From: Sarcocystis neurona | Taxonomy: Eukaryota; Apicomplexa; Conoidasida; Eucoccidiorida; Sarcocystidae | Direction of reading: 5' to 3' | Length of the DNA stretch: 64,000 nt | NCBI GenBank assembly: GCA_000727475.1 | Contig: KL647298.1 | Coordinates: 1,304,007 to 1,368,006 of the forward strand | In this document: positions 56,286 to 64,000 of the stretch, one piece after another | Layout of the letters: each line of letters opens with the position of its first letter | Numbering within the stretch: the stretch's first letter is position 1 | Notes under the pieces: generated by a model | Database searches by the model: none | Told to the model about the DNA's origin: nothing | Seen by the model: the letters and a program-made list of their open reading frames with translations, nothing else | Translations under genes and position numbers: made by a program

Positions 56286-57617
56286 TCAGAACCGCAACTC
56301 TTGGGAAAATTTCCTCGCGGCCCTTTTCCTTCTTACTTTCTCTGTGGCTGCTGCTGCACGCGTGACTCCCTTGGCCGGAAAGAATGAGTCTGGGGGCTCT
56401 TGCAAAGCGAGGAGAACAGACATCACGTCTACGGTTCTCCTTCGCTGCTGCTGCTGCTCCTGCTGCTGCTGTGTCAACTTGGCAAACAAAGTCTTCAACC
56501 ATGCAAACCAGGCGAAAATCCCTGGGCCTTTTTCAAGAGAATCAACGAGGCCGTCCACCTTAGCGGCTACCTTTGTTCCTGCTGCCGCAGCTCCTTCTGC
56601 TGCTCCCACAGCGCTCTTTGCTTCTGCGGCTGCTGCTGTTGCTAGTGGCCGTTCTTCTTTCGGATCGGAAGCTGTCGGCTTTGCTGATGTTGCTGCTGCT
56701 CTCTCAGCAGCTGCTTCTCCAAGGTGTCCTGCTGCTTCCGCAGTATCACCTTCGCCTGCTGTTTCTTGAGCCCCTACAGCTGTCTCTCCTGTTGCTGTCG
56801 CTCTTTCTCCTGCCGCGATCTCTCCTGCAGTTGTCTCTCCTGTTGCTGTCGCTGTCTCTCCTGCTGCTGTCGCTGTCTCTCCTGCTGCTGTCGCTGTCTC
56901 TCCTGCTGCTGTTGCACTTTCGCTTGCTGCCGCGGCTCTCTCGCCTGCTGCTGCCGCTCTCTCACCTGCTGCTGCCGCTCTCTCTCCTGCTGCTGCCGCT
57001 GTCTCTCCTGCTGCTGCCGCTGTCTCACCTGCTGCTCCAGTCCCTTCGGTTTCGCTGGCGTCTGTCTGTGCTGCCGCTGCTGCTGCTTCTTCGTTTGCTG
57101 CTGCTGCTGTTGCTTTCTTCCCAGAGGAGAGCGGCGTTGACGTTTCCTCTACCTCAAGATAATGTGCTTGCATGCGTCCTGCTCCATCGCTTTGCCTCGC
57201 GATGAAACTTCTGACTAATTGTCGCTGCTGCTGCAGCACCCACACATGCTCATTCCACCAACTCTCCACGACAACGAAGTTCTTCTCTTCTTCTTCTTCT
57301 TTTGTATCTTCTTCTCCCTTTTCTTCTTCCGCTTTCCGTCCTTCTTCTCTCTCTGCCTTCTCCCTCTCTTTTTTGTCTTTCCCTTCCGCTTCTGCGTCTC
57401 CTTTCTTTCTTCCTGCTGCAGTTTCGCGTCCCTCTTCTCCCGCAGCAGCAACTGCTGCACGCCTGCTGCCCGCACTGCCGCTACTGCTGCTGCCGCTGGC
57501 ATGCAGTCTCGTCCCAGGGGTTCCTTGCCAGGCAGCACCCAAGGTGGCCGCTGCTGCTTCTTTTTCCTTTTCTCTTTCTCCCCCTCCTTTTCCGCCGCTC
57601 TTCCCTCTCTGCTCCTT
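56286..57617 (-). CDS. Large exon with an AGETAAA heptapeptide repeat
   Basis: The acceptor GCGTCGTGCAG (57618) starts 443 codons in phase 0, with a stop at 56286. Order: Lys/Glu/Gly-rich part; acidic coiled-coil-like KKEREKAEREEGRKAEEEKG; a unique block VVVESWWNEHVWVLQQQRQL then VRSFIARQSDGAGRMQAHYL; a run of AGETAAA, AGERAAA, AGETATA and TGETAV heptads; an Ala/Glu-rich part; LVDSLEKGPGIFAWFAWLKT; and a basic end. Unique blocks on both sides of the repeat stay in this frame, which makes it the coding frame. Acidic, Ala-rich tandem repeats resemble those of disordered stress or surface proteins, but no family is recognised. Confidence 0.6.
   Translation of the reverse strand, partial: KEQRGKSGGKGGGEREKEKEAAAATLGAAWQGTPGTRLHASGSSSSGSAGSRRAAVAAAGEEGRETAAGRKKGDAEAEGKDKKEREKAEREEGRKAEEEKGEEDTKEEEEEKNFVVVESWWNEHVWVLQQQRQLVRSFIARQSDGAGRMQAHYLEVEETSTPLSSGKKATAAAANEEAAAAAAQTDASETEGTGAAGETAAAAGETAAAAGERAAAAGERAAAAGERAAAASESATAAGETATAAGETATAAGETATATGETTAGEIAAGERATATGETAVGAQETAGEGDTAEAAGHLGEAAAERAAATSAKPTASDPKEERPLATAAAAEAKSAVGAAEGAAAAGTKVAAKVDGLVDSLEKGPGIFAWFAWLKTLFAKLTQQQQEQQQQRRRTVDVMSVLLALQEPPDSFFPAKGVTRAAAATEKVRRKRAARKFSQELRF
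56780..57050. repeat. 21-bp tandem repeat
   Basis: Units like GCTGTCTCTCCTGCTGCTGTC are repeated about twelve times with substitutions. The period divides by 3, so all three frames stay open on minus: AGETAAA, QQQERQR and a third. Confidence 0.85.
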
Positions 57618-57739
57618 CTGCACGACGCATGCACAAAATTTTTAATCAAAGCAGCCGAGGCTACCACTTCTCTCCATCTCCTTGAGGACACCCTCACACA
57701 CACGTGGATCTATCTTCTCGTACACAACAAAGCTATTCT

Positions 57740-59130
57740 TTCACATGCAATTATGCATACCTACGTATATATATATATATATGTCCTTGAGACACAAGGA
57801 AACAGGGGCAGGGAAGAAGAGTAAGAGTAAGAGTAACAAGGAGAAAAAAAAAGAAATCCCTGCGTGGACAAGGAGATATCTCTGTCTGCTTCTTTTGTTG
57901 AGCTCGGTCTTCGAGTCAAGCAGCAAGAATAAGACCCGGGCCACTTCCTTCACGCCGGTGGTGCCTGCGTTCATGCTTCCACCAACCGCAAAAGTGAGAG
58001 GGGCTTCTCACTGCGAAAAAAGCATCTGGACCTCTATCAGCAACGGTAGCAGCGTAGACGGCACCCGCAACAGCAGCAGCGTCCGCATTGACCGCAACAG
58101 CACGAGCCACGGCAGGAGCACGAGCAACGGCAGCGGCCCCAAAAAGCAGAGGCTACTCAGGGCCAGGGGTGGCAGCAAGACGAGCTCAGGGCACATAAGC
58201 AGCCGCCGCAGCAGAAGCAACAGCCCAGCGGTAGGAGAAGCAGCAAGAGCAGCAGCAGCAGGAGTAGTGGTAGCCGCGGCAGCAGTAGCAGCAGACACGC
58301 AGCAACAGCAGCCGCGAGCTGCAGTAATAGGGGCAGCAGATGCTTCCTTACATGGGAAACAGGAAGCAACAGCAGATTCTCTGCAGCAGCCTGGGCCGTG
58401 CTGAAGAGGGCGACTACTACAAGGCGAAAAGTCTTCTTTCCCAGCGAAGAGGAGTACGGCTGCTGCTGTTGCAGGTCGACGGACGCTGCTTTTCCTGCTG
58501 CAGCAAGGAGCGGAGCAGACGAGTCGGAGAGCACTGCCCCTAACAACAGCAGCAGCAGCACGCCAAAGAGCGGAGCAGATGCCGCAGCAGCAACAGAGAA
58601 AAACACCGGCGTCCACAGCAGCAGCAGCACAGAACCGGAAGTGAAATAACCGGGAGACTGCTGCTGCGGCAATAGGAGCAGCAGAGAACTGAGAGTAAAC
58701 CAGCAGTAGCAGCAGTGTCAGCAGCAGTACCCCAGAGAAAGAGGAGGAGGAGGAGCAACAAACCAAAGAGCGGAGCGACAGCAGCAACAGCAGCAAAGAA
58801 CAAGAACAGAGTTCACAGCAGTCAGAACAAGACGGCAGAGAGACAAGCAGCAGCAGCGGCAGAGAACAGGAAGGGAAGCACCTGCCGCAGCGACAGCAGC
58901 AGCACACCACGGAGTGAAGCAGAAGCAGCAGCAGCAACAGAGTAAAGAAAGTGAAGCGAGAGCAGCAGCAGCAGCAGCACGCCAGAGCAGCAGTAATATT
59001 AGGGAACAGAAAGCGAGCAACAGCAGTAGCAGAGGGTGTGGAGTAACAGCAACAGCAAACAGCGAAGGACCGTTGAAGCAAATACAAATTCGCAAAGCGC
59101 CTGCAAAGCGAAGCTGCCATGTACGAAGAT
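57740..59130. repeat. Trinucleotide-rich region, coding strand unclear
   Basis: GCA/AGC/CAG runs from 58050 to 59030. Plus 57870-58404 has a hydrophobic start (RRYLCLLLLLSSVFESSS) and a Ser/Asn/Arg-rich body. Minus 59186-58008 is a 392-codon Leu/Cys/Ser/Ala-rich frame that mostly mirrors the repeat. I favour neither. Confidence 0.35.
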
Positions 59131-59146
59131 GATGGCCCATCTCTCT

Positions 59147-59291
59147 CTACAAATACTTCTCCTCTCGTGTCAGTATGTGGAGACAACTGAATATATAGTC
59201 CTCTCTCTTTTGTAGATAGATAAAAAGTTGCTTTTCGTTTTCTCCCTTCTCCTGGTACTCCTCATTATATATCCTTGCTGCAAGTCTCTCT
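59147..59291 (-). CDS. Terminal exon, acidic and helical
   Basis: The acceptor GAATTGACTTCAG opens a frame reading EEERLAARIYNEEYQEKGEN, EKQLFIYLQKREDYIFSCLH and ILTREEKYL to a TAG. Composition is strongly protein-like. The GTAGAG at the stop could alternatively act as a donor (phase 2). Confidence 0.5.
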
Positions 59292-59699
59292 TCCTCTGAA
59301 GTCAATTCATCATGTACAAATGCATATACACATATATATATATATACATATCCAGGCATACCCGTGTATACGTATATATATATATACACATATACATAGG
59401 TGCGAGTAAACAAATACACAGATTCGCGCATACCTACAACCACGCATACACGTATACATCCATACAAACATATATATATACATGTATTTGCGTGTTTTGC
59501 CGCCTTTACAGGTGTGTTTGCATGGTTACTTACACGTGTGTTGCTGAGACTACAGGCCCCGGTCCTTTCGCGTGTTTATGTGTGTATATTCTTCTCTTCG
59601 CTATTGATGTATATACGTGTCCACCCATGATTTCCACACACGTATACTACTCTTGGGATTATTTAGTACTCAGGCGCGAGCGCGCCTGCACACACACAT

Positions 59700-60475
59700 A
59701 CACACGTACATACAAACAAACCTACACACATACATACTTGTACATAGATACACAGATACGTAGATAAACACATACGTACGTACATACGTACATGCATATA
59801 TATATATATATGTACGCACATACATACATGCATACATATATACGTTCATACATACGTACACACGTGCGTTCATCCATACATACATACGTGAATCCATACA
59901 TACATACGTACATGTACATACGTACACATATGTACATACATACACATATGTACACACTTGCACATGTGTACATACATACGTATATGTATATACATACATA
60001 CACGTATATACATACATACATGCATACGTACATACATATATACATACATACGTACTTACATACATACGTACATAAATACGTACATACATGCATGCATCCA
60101 TACATACATACATACGTATATACATACAGACGTACGTACATACATACGTACATATATACATACATACATACGTACATACATATATACATACATACGTGCA
60201 TACATACATACGTACATACACACACACAGACATGCATCCATCCATACATACATACGTATATACATACAGACGTACGTACATACATACGTACATATATACA
60301 TACATACGTACATATATACATACATACGTACATACGTACATACATGTACATGCATACATACGTACACGTACATGCATACATACGTACCTGTACATGCATA
60401 CGTACATACATAAATACATACGTACATGTATGTACAGACACAGAAATACAAATACATATGGATAAATGTCCATAT
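59700..60475. repeat. (ACATAC)n satellite with a 140-bp higher-order unit
   Basis: Nearly pure CATACATACGTACATA variants. A segment starting CATGCATCCAT at 60091 recurs at 60231, followed by the same order of CATACGTATATACATACAGA and TACATACGTACATATATACA. Long frames here (Tyr/Ile/His/Thr or Met/Tyr/Val/Cys strings) come from the repeat and are not genes. Confidence 0.9.
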
Positions 60476-60773
60476 ATCCATTCACATATGCATGCACAAG
60501 TATATCTGTGCCTTTCTTTTCTTTGTATACATATACGCGGATGAATAACGCAAGTGGCTGCTGCGGGGATGGAGCTGTGAAGCTTTAAGAGAAGAAGAAA
60601 AAGAGCACTGCGCGGTGGTGGTTTGTAGCTGCTTTTGGCCGGGCAATCGCTGGTGAAGGCCAGCTGCTGCTTGCTGCTTATATACAGCGGCAGCAGGAAA
60701 GGGACAACTACTGATGCATCGTAGGGGCGGCTGCACTTAGCAGAAGTGGACTGGAAATGAAGAGGAATGCGTA
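60476..60773 (-). other. Mixed island between satellites
   Basis: Two minus frames are open (for example SKQQLAFTSDCPAKSSYKPP), possibly an exon, with a Ser/Leu-rich composition. No splice partner was identified. Confidence 0.3.
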
Positions 60774-60866
60774 TCAACTGTCGTCAACGTTTTTCCTCGT
60801 ATATTCAAGAAAAAGATTTCCAACCCCATTCATATGTAATACGACTCCGACGTCTCTCTTAAAGAC
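60774..60866 (-). CDS. Short candidate exon
   Basis: After TCTTTAAG the frame reads RDVGVVLHMNGVGNLFLEYT RKNVDDS and meets a stop at 60774. Protein-like, flanked on both sides by microsatellite DNA. It may belong with the exons at 63.6 and 59.2 kb on the same strand. Confidence 0.35.
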   Translation of the reverse strand, partial: VFKRDVGVVLHMNGVGNLFLEYTRKNVDDS

Positions 60867-60999
60867 AGGGATGCCATACATATACATATACATACATATA
60901 TAGGTGTATATACATGTAGATGTATATGTATAGATATGTGTATACCTATGTATGAGGATACGTGTGTGTGTATGTATATGTATACATGGAGAGAGAGAT

Positions 61000-62460
61000 G
61001 GAGAAAAATAACAGATACAGAGAGACAAATGTATAGAGATGGACATATTTATATATATACTGATAGATATAGATATTGCTACATATATGTAGATGTCTAT
61101 AGGTACAGATCTATATAAATATATATATATATATATATGTATAGATACATAGATATAGACAGATATATATAGACGTAGACAGACATATGTAGATATAGAC
61201 AGATATATAGAGAGAGACAGAGAGAGACAGATATATATAGATATAGACATATATATACATACAGACATATATATGTCATATAGACAGATGTATGTGGATA
61301 TAGGCAGAGATATATAGATATAGACATATAGAGAGATAGAGACATATATATGTCATATGGACAGGTGTAGACAGATATAGAGAGATATATATAAATATAG
61401 ACACATACGTATAGATATATACAGATAAATACATAGACATAACTATAGACATAAATAGGTATAGACGGACAAGTGTAGATAAGTATAGATGTAGATAGAT
61501 AGGTATAGATATAGATAGATAGATACAGATGTAACCAGGTAAACATATGTATACATGTAGATATCGATAGAAAGATATAGACAGACAGGCACAGAGAGAT
61601 AGACAAATATAGATATAGATAGATAGACAAATGTAGACAGGTAGATACGGTTAGATGTAGACAGATAGATATCGATTAATAGGTATTGTCGAGGAAATGT
61701 TGATAGATAGATATTAAGAGACACAGCACGATACAGATAGGTAGATGTGGACCTCTATATAAAGATAGAGAGACATTGATAGATAGAGATTCGCAGACAG
61801 GTACAGATACAAGTGGACGTAGACATAAATCGGAAAATAGGTGTGCCCGAACATATATATATGTAGACAGAAAGGGGAGACCGGTGTAGCAATAACGAGG
61901 TGGACGTAGATAGACACACATAGAGACAGAAATTGACATAAAAATAGACAGACGTGTCTAACTAAATAGAGACAAATGCGGGTACTCGTAGATTGAATCA
62001 AAGAGAGACAAGGGTATACGCCGACATAATAGATAGAAAACATATATATATATATATATATGTGTACAGATGTATTGACACTGTATAAATAAACAGGTAG
62101 AAATAGATAGGTATACACACGCACACACATATATATATGTGTGTGTAGATACACACAGAGAGAGAGGGATACAGACATATAGACGTGGTAAAAGTGGAGA
62201 CATATTGAGAGATGAATATGATTTCATATATTGACTATAGAGAGGAAGACTGAAGTGGTATAAATGTGTAGGTAAAGCTATATACATATATGCATATATA
62301 GAGAGAGAAAGTGTCGTCGCAAATCTAGAGAGACGCAGCTAAACAGATATATAGAGAGACGGAGACAGATATATTGAAGCAAATGACTACATATATAAGT
62401 TTCAGCAGATACAGGTGGCGACAGGTAGATTTTGGTCGATATACGGACGGATAGAAAGTT
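61000..62460. repeat. (GATA)n/(GACA)n/AGATATAGACA satellite block
   Basis: About 1.45 kb made of GATAGATA, TATAGACAGA and AGAGAGACAGA variants with rare unique bases. Tyr/Leu/Ser/Ile frames on minus are repeat artefacts. Confidence 0.9.
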
Positions 62461-63035
62461 TCAGGTGGGTAGACCGGCAGGGGGGTAGAAGAGAGAAGAA
62501 GCGGCGGTCAAGCAGACGTCCGAACTTTGGCAGTTTCTCCAATAAAAAGATAAGCAGAAAGGTCTCAGAAAAGGCAGCAGCGTAGATTTACAGAAGAGAG
62601 GGAAGTACAGCGGGACAAATAAATACGTCGATCGATGAAAAGGCCGCCGGGGGACCTCACTGGCAGGGCGGCAGAACTCCCGGCAGCCAGAAAGACGGCT
62701 TTTATTCGGAGACATGCAGACAGACTGAAGACCACCAGCCACACAGAAGTGTCGCTGCGGCATACTCGTGCATATCCGTACTAAGCGAGAGGCCAAGAAG
62801 TAGAAGAAAAATGAACTTTTCGAGGAGGAGACGGACGACGAAAAGGGGGGCGAATAGGGAGGCGAGACGCCAACGAAGGGACCGCAGCAAGAGACGGGGA
62901 AAGTTGGGACCGCGCGTCAGAAGAGGCGGGCCAAAAGAAGGCGGAGTAGAAGTTTGTTCCCCAACAACACCTCCCGCATGCAAAGACGCTCCTGTCGAGA
63001 AGGGGATACTTCCACGCCAACGTGAATAGTCCCAT
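62461..63035 (-). CDS. Unresolved, possibly coding hydrophobic segment
   Basis: Minus frames read LTRGPNFPRLLLRSLRWRLA then SLFAPLFVVRLLLEKFIFLL (62983-62702), and FCRPASEVPRRPFHRSTYLF (62796-62461). The plus strand is Arg/Lys-rich in the same place. No confident splice sites. Confidence 0.25.
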
Positions 63036-63570
63036 TTCTCTCCTTTTCGCTATCTCTCTGTCTGCTTTATATACACATATATATGTGAGAGTGTGTAGGG
63101 GTGTATGTATATATTATATATGCGTGTGTATATATGCATGTGTGCAGACGGAAGGTCTTTTACAACGGAAAGAGACCATGCTGAGGGGGGAAGGAAGAAC
63201 AATGCGGCCGCAGGCTCTGTCAGCACTTCTCGAGAAGGTAGGGCACAGTACGCATGCTTCTCCCTACGCACACATATATATATATATATGTATGTAGAGG
63301 CGTGCGTCTTCTTATATATACGTATTTCTCTGTTTCCCATGCATGGCATTTTTAGCAGTTCCATTTGTGTGACTGTATCTCTCTACAGACGCAAACTGCT
63401 GATATATACTCCTGGGTAGACCTACACGTACTACACAAACATATATATACGTATAGATCTACATACATTTAGACAGACATACTACACACGTATATATGTA
63501 TATGAACATGTGCTTTAACCCTTTTTTAATGGAGCTACATTTTCGGATATCTACGTATACGTGTATGTAT
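63036..63570. repeat. Microsatellites with a short mixed segment
   Basis: (TA)n at 63070-63135, 63273-63293 and 63440-63500. 63140-63250 is mixed. No supported exon. Confidence 0.55.
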
Positions 63571-63625
63571 GTATGAGAGAGGAGGACAAGAAAAGACGAG
63601 CTGACGGCGTCGCGCATATGTGTAC

Positions 63626-64000
63626 CTCTGAAGGCTAGGGCGAAGAGAGTACTTGCTGGCAGCAGGGCAGCGATCCCTAAACTCTGCGTTTCTCGTATTT
63701 GTTTTATATCTTCCGCCTGTTTTGCATCTGTCTTCTCTTCTCCCGGACTGCTGCCTGTTCTTCTGCAGAACGTTTCTGTCTTTTTCTCCCTTCTTTGCAG
63801 CAACAGCAAAGCAGCAGCGGCCGCCTCGAAGGAGTCACCCCGCCGCTGCGCGTCCGCAGCAGCAGCAGCAGCCGGGAGAGGAGGCCCAGGAGAAAGGACG
63901 GCTGCTGCTGTTTGCTGCCCGGTCCCCCTAGGGAGCGCCGGGGCAGAGGGAAAGCAGGTTCCTCCTCCGCGTCCCGCCACCACCTCCTTCACAAACGCCG
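63626..64000 (-). CDS. Exon running off the right edge, Ala/Gln-rich
   Basis: Open from the window edge: KEVVAGRGGGTCFPSAPALP, Ala-rich AAAAADAQRRGDSFEAAAAA, then KTETFCRRTGSSPGEEKTDA and KQAEDIKQIRETQSLGIAAL, ending at the donor CAGAG|GTACAC in phase 1. The charged, repeat-free second half supports coding. The start lies outside the window. Confidence 0.45.

Noticed and set aside
58008..59186. 392-codon Leu/Cys-rich minus-strand frame suggesting a membrane protein
   Set aside because: The hydrophobic residues come from CTG/TGC codons of the CAG repeats. The opposite strand is equally open and no unique block supports it.
59700..60475. CRISPR array
   Set aside because: Period is 4-8 bp with no unique spacers, and the DNA is eukaryotic.
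59670..60777. Open frames of 275-351 codons rich in Tyr, Met, Val, Cys, His, Ile
   Set aside because: They are translations of (ACATAC)n satellite DNA on both strands, with no unique sequence.
1..64000. tRNA, rRNA and spliceosomal snRNA genes
   Set aside because: No T-loop/anticodon arrangement, rRNA core sequence or snRNA hallmark was seen by eye. A covariance search would be needed to be sure.

Overview
This window looks like nuclear DNA of a coccidian apicomplexan, most probably an Eimeria-like species. The grounds are CAG/GCA/AGC trinucleotide runs that stay open as long Gln, Ala or Ser tracts, short exons separated by long introns with GT..AG borders, very abundant (TA)n and (ACATAC)n microsatellites, and no bacterial operon structure. 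The species call is an inference from these features; no species marker was seen. Most genes can only be given as exons, because start sites and intermediate exons cannot be fixed without transcripts.

Left part (1-14,600, minus strand): the one gene identified with confidence is a phosphatidylserine decarboxylase (PSD). Its five 3'-most exons (8549-3169) join in frame at every junction and carry the Asp, His and LGST self-cleavage motifs. Three further exons (14559-11232) join in phase to give a long N-terminal extension of unknown function. Downstream of the PSD stop, four more minus-strand exons (2532 to 1, running off the left edge) also join in phase. They are either a separate gene or a C-terminal extension of PSD reached through a one-base frameshift at 3231-3234.

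14,600-23,600: a stretch almost free of microsatellites and trinucleotide runs. It holds several small, weakly supported minus-strand genes, including a possible small secreted Cys-containing protein, and about 2.6 kb in which nothing could be read. 23,660-25,062 is a two-exon minus-strand gene for a protein with a C-terminal membrane anchor, followed by a CAG tandem block and a 222-bp tract of consecutive perfect stem-loops (25524-25745) that may be a structured RNA.

26,000-36,000: minisatellites, an Ala/Gln/Ser-rich region, a few minus-strand exons (26.3, 28.7 kb) and plus-strand exons (30.5, 32.0, possibly 34.2 kb). 36,800-44,000: minus-strand exons of an EGF-domain, probably secreted, protein (clear EGF exon at 36843-36975, a possible lectin-like exon at 37.7 kb and a Cys-rich exon at 41 kb), then an Ala/Ser-rich exon.

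45,600-52,000: two large low-complexity minus-strand exons (Gln/Glu-rich at 45.7-47.0; Ser/Ala-rich at 50.5-51.9) with smaller exons between them, and a plus-strand exon at 47.8 kb. 53,000-64,000: more minus-strand exons, including a 1.3-kb exon with a 7-residue AGETAAA-type repeat (56.3-57.6 kb), large satellite blocks of (ACATAC)n and (GATA/GACA)n (59.7-62.4 kb), and an exon that runs off the right edge.
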